Positions 7,071 through 12,293 of a DNA stretch of 12,293 nucleotides are shown piece by piece. Source of the stretch: JANQRA01 sp035550735 (GTDB lineage Bacteria; Actinomycetota; Acidimicrobiia; Spongiisociales; ZC4RG35); contig DASZOM010000025.1 of NCBI GenBank assembly GCA_035550735.1, positions 1-12,293 of the forward strand, written 5' to 3'. Under the pieces are notes generated by a model, which searched no databases, was not told where the DNA came from, and saw nothing but the letters and a program-made list of their open reading frames with translations. The stretch's first letter is position 1; every line of letters begins with the position of its first letter. The position numbers and the translations under genes were made by a program.

Positions 7071-7559
7071 TCAAGACTGATCAGCCTCCCCGGGCCTGCC
7101 CACCTCTCTGACGAAGTTGGAGAAGATCCCGGCGGGCGAGGACAGGATGAACAGCACCAGGGCCTGGAGGAGCCCCAGGCTCTTCCAGGCCAGGTTGCCG
7201 ATGGCGAGCAGGCCGATGGCAGAGTTGAGGGCGATGAAAGTGATCCACGAGCTCGGTGGCATCCAGACCTCGGGATCGCGATTCCGGACTCGCCAGAGGT
7301 CGGACGCCGCCATCGCCAGGACCAGAGTGGAGCCGAAGCGGAGTGTGAGGCGGTCGTCGCCCGTCAGGGTGTGGAACGGGACGAGGCCGAGGCAGATGAA
7401 GCTGATCGTCAGGGCGTGGCGGACGATCGTGCGCAGCCGCCAGAGGTTGATCGGGTCCCAGCCGCTGGGGTCGTCGCGCAGCCAGGCGATGACCGCTCCG
7501 AAACCGGCGAGGCTGATCGCCAGACCCGCCACGGTGGTGAAGAACGGTTGCCCTTCCAC
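7071..7559 (-). CDS. Multi-pass membrane protein of unknown function
   Basis: From the GTG at 7559-7557 the protein is 162 aa with four or five hydrophobic segments (about residues 8-27, 47-66, 73-88, 104-123 and 127-147). The loops between carry Arg and Trp (WRLRTIVRHAL, DLWRVRNRDPEVWMPPSSW). The N-terminal EGQPFFTTVAGLAISLAGFGAVIAWL is a helix rich in Gly, Ala and Ser. I do not recognise a family and see no transporter, enzyme or receptor motif. An ATG nine codons upstream (7586) is possible, but a TACGAT -10 element covers the codons between, 8 bases before the GTG, so the GTG is the better start. The gene is convergent with gatB, divergent from pyk, and bracketed by two inverted copies of a palindromic repeat. 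Confidence 0.8.
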   Translation of the reverse strand: MEGQPFFTTVAGLAISLAGFGAVIAWLRDDPSGWDPINLWRLRTIVRHALTISFICLGLVPFHTLTGDDRLTLRFGSTLVLAMAASDLWRVRNRDPEVWMPPSSWITFIALNSAIGLLAIGNLAWKSLGLLQALVLFILSSPAGIFSNFVREVGRPGEADQS

Positions 7560-7567
7560 GGGCCGAC

Positions 7568-7573
7568 ATCGTA
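7568..7573 (-). promoter_or_regulatory. Leaderless -10 element of the membrane-protein gene (TACGAT)
   Basis: On the minus strand TACGAT is followed by 8 bases and GTG (7559). Placing the promoter here rules out the upstream ATG at 7586 as a start on this transcript. Confidence 0.7.
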
Positions 7574-7610
7574 TGGGGAGATTCACCCGAAACGCGGGAT
7601 CGCGACCTCC

Positions 7611-7659
7611 AACCTGAGCTTCCTGGCGCCGTATACGGCGCCAGGAACCCGGGGTTCGC
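7611..7659 (+). repeat. Right copy of the ~49-bp intergenic palindromic repeat
   Basis: This is the best-formed copy, in inverted orientation to 7015-7063 (40 of 49 identical). It contains a perfect 28-bp palindrome (7620-7647) followed by a second dyad, GAACCC-G-GGGTTC (7645-7657). It lies between the outward-facing -10 elements of the membrane-protein gene and pyk, so neither predicted transcript crosses it. That makes a terminator role here unlikely and leaves an operator, a protein-binding site or a dispersed repeat as options. Confidence 0.75.
7620..7647. repeat. Perfect 28-bp palindrome centred on TATA
   Basis: The arm TTCCTGGCGCCG is followed by TATA and then the exact reverse complement of the arm, with no mismatch. 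As single-stranded DNA or RNA it would form a 12-bp GC-rich stem with a TATA loop. As duplex DNA it is a symmetrical site for a dimeric protein. The left copy has lost the outer symmetry. Confidence 0.9.
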
Positions 7660-7678
7660 AGGTTTCACACGCTCCGAG

Positions 7679-7684
7679 TACTTG
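7679..7684 (+). promoter_or_regulatory. Probable leaderless -10 element of pyk (TACTTG, imperfect)
   Basis: TACTTG lies 10 bases before the ATG at 7695, the geometry of the other genes here, but its last base is G instead of the usual T. The overlapping TTGAAT (7682-7687) is an alternative. It is the weakest member of the set. The palindromic repeat ends 19 bp upstream, about where a -35 contact would fall. Confidence 0.45.
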
Positions 7685-7694
7685 AATGAGGGGC

Positions 7695-9122
7695 ATGCAG
7701 CGCCAGACCAAGATCATCGCCACGTTGGGCCCGGCGGTGGCCTCGCAGGAGGCGATACGGTCGCTGGTGGACGCCGGGATGGACGTCGCCCGTCTCAACT
7801 TCTCCCACGGCGGCCACGAGCTGCATCGTCAGAGCCTCGAATGGGTGAGGGCGGCCGCCAAGGAGAGCGGGCGGACCATCGCCGTCATGCAGGACATCCA
7901 GGGGCCGAAGCTGCGGATAGGCGAGTTCCCCGGTGGCAACATCGACCTGCACACCGAGGACGAAGTGGACCTCCTCCCCGACGCGGGGACGGGTGACTCC
8001 GAGCACATCCCGATCGGGTACTCCTCGCTCCTCTCCGACGTCAGCCCGGGCGATCGGGTGATCCTGGCCGACGGGCTGGTCACCTGTGAGGTGGTGGGTC
8101 GGACCGACTCCGCGCTGCGGGCCCGTGTCGTCGTCGGAGGGACGCTCTCCGATCACAAGGGGGTGGCCTTCCCCGACTCCAGCCTCACCGTGGCCAACAT
8201 CACCCCCAAGGACGAGGCGGACATCGCTTTCGGCCGGGAGCTGGGCGTCGACTTCGTCGCCTCTTCGTTCGTCCGTAACGGTGCCGACGTGGAGGCGGTG
8301 GCCGCGCTGGCAGGGGACACCCCGATCATCGCCAAGATCGAGTTGGCACAGGCACTGGACAACCTCGACGAGATCCTCAAGGTCTCCTTCGGGGTGATGG
8401 TTGCCCGGGGCGACCTCGGTGTGCAGCTGCCCCTCGACCGTCTCCCCCTGATCCAGGCCGACATCCTCCGCCGGGCAAACGCCGCCGGGTGTGTCTCGGT
8501 CACGGCCACGGAGATGCTGGAGTCGATGACTCATCACCACCGGCCAACCAGGGCGGAGGTGACCGACGTCGCCACCGCGGTGATGGAAGGCACCGATGCG
8601 GTGATGCTGTCCGGGGAGACCGCGGTCGGAGACTACCCGTCCCAGGCGGTGCGGGCCATGTCCCGGATCTGTCAGACGATCGAGGAAGGCACATTGCCCG
8701 GCGAGACCCCGGTCCCGTTCTTCGTCGGGGAGAATGACGTCGCCTCGGCCGTCGCCCAGGCGGCGACGCAGATCGCCAAGAACGTCGGAGCCCGCACCAT
8801 CGTCGCCTTCACCGAGACCGGGAGCACCGCCCGGCTCATCTCCAAGTACCGACCGGGCCAGCGGGTGGTCGCGTTCACGCCCAACGTGACCACGCGGAGG
8901 CGGATGGCGATGCTGTGGGGGATCCAGCCCCACGCCTTCGATCGGCGGGGATCCACCGATGCAGAGCTGGCGGCGGCCGCCCAGATCCTCGAGGAGGAAG
9001 GCATCGTCGCCCATGGGGAGACGGTGGTGATGGTGGCCGGGGTGCCCCCCAACTTCCAGGCATCGACCAACCTGGTCAAGGTCCACCACATCGGCGAGGA
9101 GCCGGGAGCCCTCGGGGGCTAA
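7695..9122 (+). CDS. pyk: Pyruvate kinase
   Basis: Pyruvate kinase transfers phosphate from phosphoenolpyruvate to ADP, the last step of glycolysis. From ATG 7695 the protein is 475 aa, normal for bacteria. RLNFSHG gives R33, N35 and S37. AKIE gives catalytic K214 and metal ligand E216. VARGDLG gives D240. TATEMLESM gives T272, and RPTRAEVTDVATAVMEGTDAVMLSGETA closes the barrel. The B domain spans about 73-165 and the C-terminal domain about 340-470. Residue K72 in QGPKLRIG stands where K+-dependent enzymes have Glu (muscle Glu117), so the enzyme is predicted to be K+-independent. A more upstream ATG (7686) would add three residues, but 7695 fits both the family N-terminus and the promoter spacing. 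Deviations from the usual signature are Q for E in GDLGVQLP and THHHRPTR in place of the usual Asn/Pro-containing segment. Confidence 0.95.
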   Translation: MQRQTKIIATLGPAVASQEAIRSLVDAGMDVARLNFSHGGHELHRQSLEWVRAAAKESGRTIAVMQDIQGPKLRIGEFPGGNIDLHTEDEVDLLPDAGTGDSEHIPIGYSSLLSDVSPGDRVILADGLVTCEVVGRTDSALRARVVVGGTLSDHKGVAFPDSSLTVANITPKDEADIAFGRELGVDFVASSFVRNGADVEAVAALAGDTPIIAKIELAQALDNLDEILKVSFGVMVARGDLGVQLPLDRLPLIQADILRRANAAGCVSVTATEMLESMTHHHRPTRAEVTDVATAVMEGTDAVMLSGETAVGDYPSQAVRAMSRICQTIEEGTLPGETPVPFFVGENDVASAVAQAATQIAKNVGARTIVAFTETGSTARLISKYRPGQRVVAFTPNVTTRRRMAMLWGIQPHAFDRRGSTDAELAAAAQILEEEGIVAHGETVVMVAGVPPNFQASTNLVKVHHIGEEPGALGG

Positions 9123-9123
9123 C

Positions 9124-9129
9124 TAGTCT
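9124..9129 (+). promoter_or_regulatory. Leaderless -10 element of the 106-aa protein gene (TAGTCT)
   Basis: TAGTCT lies 9 bases before the ATG at 9139, inside the 16-bp gap after pyk. It suggests that this small gene can be transcribed separately from pyk. Confidence 0.7.
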
Positions 9130-9138
9130 CGCCCCCGC

Positions 9139-9459
9139 ATGGGCCAGAACGTGGAGATCAACGACACCGTCGTCCTCGGCGACGTGCTTCTCATCGACAC
9201 GGATCGCAGCTTCACCGGCCAGGACGGCCACGTTCTCACCCCGGGCTCGGAGGGCGACGCCGTGCCCGGCTGGCTGGCCCGCCGTCTATTCGACCTCGAT
9301 CTCGGTATCGACCACGTCTTCGTCCTGCAGAACACGGTGACGGTTCGCCGACGGGGTGGCTGGGACGACGAGGCGGCCCGTGCCGTGACCGAGGTCACCA
9401 GCCACTTCCTCCGCCACTACCCGGACCCCGGGGTGTCGGCGGGGGAAGAAGAGGAGTAG
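9139..9459 (+). CDS. Hypothetical protein, 106 aa, soluble
   Basis: I do not recognise a family. The protein has no signal peptide or membrane segment. Residues 3-33 (NVEINDTVVLGDVLLIDTDRSFTGQDGHVL) suggest two or three beta-strands. A central part (43-70) contains GWLARRLFDLDLGIDHVFVLQNTVTVRR, and a probable helix spans 75-95 (WDDEAARAVTEVTSHFLRHY). It ends in an acidic GEEEE tail. The gene is supported by GC-rich codon use like its neighbours, by a correctly spaced -10 element, and by its fit between pyk and the convergent surface-protein gene (6 bp between stops). No function can be proposed. Confidence 0.75.
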   Translation: MGQNVEINDTVVLGDVLLIDTDRSFTGQDGHVLTPGSEGDAVPGWLARRLFDLDLGIDHVFVLQNTVTVRRRGGWDDEAARAVTEVTSHFLRHYPDPGVSAGEEEE

Positions 9460-9465
9460 CCGGCC

Positions 9466-11385
9466 TCAGGGTGGGGTGGTAGAGGACGAAGCGGTTGTCG
9501 TGGTCGCCGGAGCCACCGTGGTCGTGGTGGGACACGCCGGCGCCCCCGGGCCCGGCACCATGCAGGGATGGACCTCGATGATCTCCACCTGCGGCCGGTA
9601 GCGGACCACCCACTCCTGTTCTTCCACCAGCTCGGTCCCGCCCTTGAGGATCCTGCGGGTCACGGTGACGCTCCAACCCTCGCGCGGGCTCTGCACGTGG
9701 ACCTGTTCGTCGACGTCGAGCTCGGGGTTGGGCCGGATCTCGGGATCTCCCGGCTCCACGATGCTGTAGCGGTCCGAGGTCTCACCCTTGACGTGGAGCG
9801 CATTGGGGCCGCCCTCGCTGGCCACCCGGATCTGGCTCTCCCCGCCGCTCTGCTCGCCGACCAGCGTGCGGCCGTCGTTGAACCCGAAGAACCGGACCGT
9901 TATCGAGGTGTCCGTGTAACGGGTGTCGACGAGGATGGCGTGCTCCCGGTTGTTGCGGAACTTGAGGTCGATCGAGCGCCAGAAGAGGGTCGCCTCCACC
10001 CCCTCCGGATACCGTGAGAAGTAGTAGGAGTGCGGCTGGTGCTCCACGTCCTCATAGCCGCCCCAGAAAACCGCGTTGTACATGGTGGTGGTGAACTGGC
10101 TGGTTCCCCCGCCCAGGGTGTCGACGATCTCCCCGGCCACGATCGACCCGGCGGGCAGATACCCCTTCTCGGCGGTCCGCTCGCCGACATGGTCGTTGAG
10201 GCTGAAGGTCTCCCCGGGGAGGACGAGCACGCCATCGACGGCCTCGGCGATCAGATGGATGTTGGTGACCCGGTTCTCGCAGCAATCGTGATAGGTGGTG
10301 AACTGCGAGACCAGGTGCTTGACGTTGAGGCTCTCCAGATACTCGGTGGTGAACTCGGGCTCGGCGCCCTCCACGATGGGTAGCTCGGCGGTGCGGTTCT
10401 CGGTCTGGCTCGCCTGATACAGCCTCGCCGCGGTCTCGACCTCGTCGATGCGGGTGCCATTGCTGCCCGGCTGGACCGTGACCGTGTTGTCGTCGTGGAT
10501 GACGAACTCGGCGTTGACCGGCTCCGCCTCGAATTGGGCCCGTATCGGGTTGATGAACCCGTCGACCACAGTGGGGTCGAAGGAGTTGACGATCGCGGCG
10601 GGGCTGTTGGTGATCGTCTCGGAAGCGAACGCCGCCTCGAGTTGTTCCTGGGACAGGACCGTCTCCTGGTCTTCGTAGGTCAGGGTGATCGGCCCGGCCA
10701 GCATCTTCTGGGCCTCGAGGAAGGCGGCGTCGACGTCGGCATCGGTCAGCTCGGGAACCACGGTCACGGTCGGGATCTCGACCTCTGTCGCCTCGGTGGC
10801 CAGGAGTGTCTCGAGGACGATGTCCATTGCCGGCTCGCGTTCCACACCCACGCCGGTCTCGGGGTAGACCGGCACGAGCTCGCCGTCGTTGAGCTCGATC
10901 CCGCCGGCGAGGATCGGCTTGGCGATGACCTGGGTGTCCCACTCGTCGAAGATCTCCTGCATGGCCATCTCGCTGAGCGAGCCCTTCAGCTCGACCTTCG
11001 CAGTGGTGAAGATGTGGGTCAGCCAGTGGAGGAACTGGTTGGCGAAGTTCCCCTGCCGTCCCACCATCATCGCCTCGTCGACCACGGCTGCCTCGTCGAT
11101 GGCCAGGCCGGTGTAGCCGGGCTGGAGCTCCACCGACTTGTCGTCCACGATGAAGTGGGCGATGCGGGTGAGCCGGGAGACCTCGATGGCGCTGATGATG
11201 CTGAGCGCCTGGTCCGGCGTCCGACCTCCGATGTCGGCCTCGGCGACCGACACCCGTCCCATGACCTCGCCGGCCGACGTCCAGCGGGTCAGCCCGTAGG
11301 CTGTGAAGAGGACGGCGAGCAGCGCGCCAACGACCACGACCGCGGCGACCAGGGGATGGATCCGGGAGAAGAGTTGCTTGTTCAT
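9466..11385 (-). CDS. Membrane-anchored VanW-domain surface protein with peptidoglycan-binding-like and G5-like domains
   Basis: This 639-aa protein has a short cytoplasmic start (MNKQLFSRIH), one membrane segment (about 11-33) and a long outside part. The outside part starts with VSVAEADIGGRTPDQAL (46-61) and two repeats of the YoaR/PG_binding_4 kind (about 80-205 and 215-335). A VanW domain follows (about 358-505, with TTYHDCCENRVTNI, PGETFSLNDHVGERT, GGGTSQFTTTMYNA and HSYYFSRYPEGVEATLFW). Then comes a G5-like segment (about 560-606) and a Thr/Ser/Pro-rich tail (619-639). The family is associated with the cell wall; the activity of VanW is not established, and it should not be read as vancomycin resistance. 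Here GGGxSQ has Ser429 where many Firmicute relatives have Cys. The start is ATG 11385: the frame is open further upstream into the nuclease gene, but the transmembrane start fits here. Confidence 0.88.
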   Translation of the reverse strand: MNKQLFSRIHPLVAAVVVVGALLAVLFTAYGLTRWTSAGEVMGRVSVAEADIGGRTPDQALSIISAIEVSRLTRIAHFIVDDKSVELQPGYTGLAIDEAAVVDEAMMVGRQGNFANQFLHWLTHIFTTAKVELKGSLSEMAMQEIFDEWDTQVIAKPILAGGIELNDGELVPVYPETGVGVEREPAMDIVLETLLATEATEVEIPTVTVVPELTDADVDAAFLEAQKMLAGPITLTYEDQETVLSQEQLEAAFASETITNSPAAIVNSFDPTVVDGFINPIRAQFEAEPVNAEFVIHDDNTVTVQPGSNGTRIDEVETAARLYQASQTENRTAELPIVEGAEPEFTTEYLESLNVKHLVSQFTTYHDCCENRVTNIHLIAEAVDGVLVLPGETFSLNDHVGERTAEKGYLPAGSIVAGEIVDTLGGGTSQFTTTMYNAVFWGGYEDVEHQPHSYYFSRYPEGVEATLFWRSIDLKFRNNREHAILVDTRYTDTSITVRFFGFNDGRTLVGEQSGGESQIRVASEGGPNALHVKGETSDRYSIVEPGDPEIRPNPELDVDEQVHVQSPREGWSVTVTRRILKGGTELVEEQEWVVRYRPQVEIIEVHPCMVPGPGAPACPTTTTVAPATTTTASSSTTPP

Positions 11386-11424
11386 GTGGAGGGCCGCCCC
11401 AACAGGCCCAAGCCGTGCCGGAGA

Positions 11425-11430
11425 ATCGTA
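11425..11430 (-). promoter_or_regulatory. Candidate -10 element of the VanW-protein gene (TACGAT)
   Basis: TACGAT on the minus strand lies 39 bases before the ATG at 11385. No in-frame start codon lies 8-10 bases downstream of it, so this gene would have a short leader, unlike the other first genes here. No strong Shine-Dalgarno sequence is visible in that leader. Confidence 0.35.
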
Positions 11431-11477
11431 ACGGGCAGCGGGCGTATAGCTGGAATCGTCGTGTCGGGGTGCGCTTG

Positions 11478-11483
11478 TACTCT
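11478..11483 (+). promoter_or_regulatory. Leaderless -10 element of the PD-(D/E)XK nuclease gene (TACTCT)
   Basis: TACTCT lies 8 bases before the ATG at 11492. The 106-bp gap 11386-11491 holds this element and the candidate promoter of the divergent VanW gene; I see nothing else in it. Confidence 0.75.
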
Positions 11484-11491
11484 GCGCGCCC

Positions 11492-12268
11492 ATGGGCGTG
11501 TCGATTCCTCCCGTCGTCCCCGGCGATGAGATACGGATCAGCGCCTCGACGTTCGTTGCCTGGAAGAAGTGCCCGGAGAGTGCCCACATCCGGCTCCAGG
11601 GGATCTTCGGGCCCGACTCCCGGGCCTCCTTCCTGGGCAATCTGGCGCACCGGATCTTCGCCCGGCACCTGAGCGCCGGGCCGATCGCATCCGAGGAGTT
11701 CGTCCAGGCCTGCAAGGAGGAGATCGGAGGCTCCGGTCTCAACAACAAGATCGGCGGTCTCGAGCTCAAGCCGTCGACCCTGGCCGGTGTGATCGAGGAG
11801 GTCCGCGCCCTCTACGAGCGCTTCGTGAGGCTCCCCGGGGAGGGCTTCGAGGGGTCCGAGGTGGCCCTGGATCACCTGACCGACGACGGGGTGTCGCTCG
11901 TGGGCACCATCGACGCCGTGTATCGGGAGGACCTCGGTGGGCACCGCCTGGTCGACTGGAAGACGGGTGAGATCACCGATGCCGAGGACCAGCTGCTCTT
12001 CTATGCGCTGCTCTGGGTGCTGGACCGGGACGAGTTGCCGGCCTACGTCGAGGCGGTTTCGGTCAAGACCGGAGAGCGATTTCGGGCGGTGCCGTCCACC
12101 GCCGACGTGGAGGAGGTGGCCGGCGAGATCGGGAAGATGGCAGACGAGATTCGCACGGCGTGGCAGACGGGTGGTGAGCTGTCCCGCCACGGCGGCCCGT
12201 GGTGTCGATACTGCCCCATCCTCGACGATTGTCCCGAGGGCAGATCCGCACACGCCCTCTTGAAATAG
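11492..12268 (+). CDS. Cas4/AddB-like Fe-S PD-(D/E)XK nuclease (RecB-family exonuclease, stand-alone)
   Basis: The 258-aa protein matches the PDDEXK_1/RecB-C-terminal-like nucleases. ISASTFVAWKKCP (16-28) is the usual N-terminus with the first cluster Cys, C27. LGNLAHRIF supplies H53. E123 is in SEVALD, D141 in VGTIDAVYRE and D155-x-K157 in LVDWKTG, giving the catalytic metal-binding set. QLLFYALLW supplies the Q167 motif. WCRYCPILDDC supplies C238, C241 and C247. The one-plus-three Cys arrangement is that of the 4Fe-4S cluster in Cas4 and AddB. The likely role is metal-dependent DNA end processing in repair. There is no helicase domain, no helicase gene alongside and no CRISPR array in the window, so it is not a cas gene on this evidence. 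Stand-alone proteins of this size are known in actinobacteria. A TACTCT element 8 bases upstream fixes the start. Confidence 0.88.
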   Translation: MGVSIPPVVPGDEIRISASTFVAWKKCPESAHIRLQGIFGPDSRASFLGNLAHRIFARHLSAGPIASEEFVQACKEEIGGSGLNNKIGGLELKPSTLAGVIEEVRALYERFVRLPGEGFEGSEVALDHLTDDGVSLVGTIDAVYREDLGGHRLVDWKTGEITDAEDQLLFYALLWVLDRDELPAYVEAVSVKTGERFRAVPSTADVEEVAGEIGKMADEIRTAWQTGGELSRHGGPWCRYCPILDDCPEGRSAHALLK

Positions 12269-12278
12269 CCCCCCACCC

Positions 12279-12293
12279 GCGAACCCTGGGTTG
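12279..12293 (-). repeat. Truncated third copy of the palindromic repeat at the window edge
   Basis: Read on the minus strand, these 15 bases match 7645-7659 at 13 positions (AACCC, GGGTTCGC). The orientation is that of the left copy. Like that copy it lies just downstream of a plus-strand stop codon, 10 bp after the nuclease gene. The rest would lie outside the window. Confidence 0.5.

Noticed and set aside
7560..7586. Upstream ATG start for the 162-aa membrane protein
   Set aside because: The TACGAT -10 element falls within these codons and is spaced 8 bases from the GTG at 7559, as in other genes of the window.
7015..7659. Insertion sequence with terminal inverted repeats
   Set aside because: There is no transposase gene and no visible target-site duplication. 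The enclosed protein is a multi-pass membrane protein, so only a repeat-flanked gene is claimed.
9466..11385. Vancomycin-resistance gene (vanW)
   Set aside because: The VanW domain occurs widely in wall-associated proteins. There are no vanH, vanA/B, vanX or VanRS neighbours here.
11386..11769. N-terminal extension of the VanW protein (128 extra codons, open upstream)
   Set aside because: The extension overlaps the nuclease gene and its promoter, and it would bury the transmembrane start. ATG 11385 followed by a positive residue and a hydrophobic segment is a typical start.
10052..12253. Very long open frame (about 733 codons) on the minus strand spanning the VanW and nuclease genes
   Set aside because: The product is Arg/Gly/Pro-rich with no domain logic and overlaps two genes with clear conserved motifs. 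Long antisense open frames are expected in DNA this GC-rich.
11492..12293. CRISPR-Cas locus suggested by the Cas4-like nuclease
   Set aside because: No regularly spaced direct repeats and no other cas-like gene occur in the window. The protein fits stand-alone RecB-family nucleases equally well.

Overview
The window is a strongly GC-rich bacterial chromosome segment with dense, ordinary housekeeping content. It most likely comes from an actinobacterium (Actinomycetota). DapD and DapE are of the actinobacterial type. There is a heterotrimeric GatCAB amidotransferase. The large VanW/G5 surface protein ends in a Thr/Ser/Pro tail of the kind common in Acidimicrobiia. Most transcription units start on a -10 hexamer placed 8-10 bases before the start codon, which means leaderless mRNAs. 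Assignment to Acidimicrobiia is my inference; the sequence alone does not prove a class.

Layout, left to right. 1-110 is the 3' end of a plus-strand gene cut by the window edge. 138-1432 (minus) is dapD followed by a translationally coupled small membrane-anchored protein. dapE (plus, 1474-2514) diverges from dapD across only 41 bp, so the succinylase branch of diaminopimelate/lysine synthesis is driven by two back-to-back leaderless promoters. A MFS exporter-like permease (2541-3749) has its own promoter. gatC-gatA-gatB (3796-7014) form a tight operon for transamidation of misacylated Glu-tRNA(Gln) and/or Asp-tRNA(Asn). A minus-strand gene for a 162-aa multi-pass membrane protein of unknown function (7071-7559) follows, then pyruvate kinase (7695-9122) and a 106-aa hypothetical protein (9139-9459). 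A minus-strand VanW/peptidoglycan-binding/G5 surface protein (9466-11385) comes next. Last is a divergent Cas4/AddB-like Fe-S PD-(D/E)XK nuclease (11492-12268).

Two non-coding patterns deserve attention. (1) Eight start codons have a TA-rich -10 hexamer at 8-10 bases, while the internal operon genes (gatA, gatB and the gene after dapD) lack one. This gives an operon map read directly from the DNA and decides two start codons. (2) A roughly 49-bp repeat occurs as two inverted copies (7015-7063 and 7611-7659; 40 of 49 positions identical) that tightly bracket the unknown membrane-protein gene. The right copy contains a perfect 28-bp palindrome. A third, truncated copy starts at the right edge of the window, just after the nuclease stop codon. 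This looks like an uncharacterised intergenic palindromic repeat family. No transposase, integrase, CRISPR array, rRNA or tRNA was seen. No stretch longer than about 140 bp lacks a gene.
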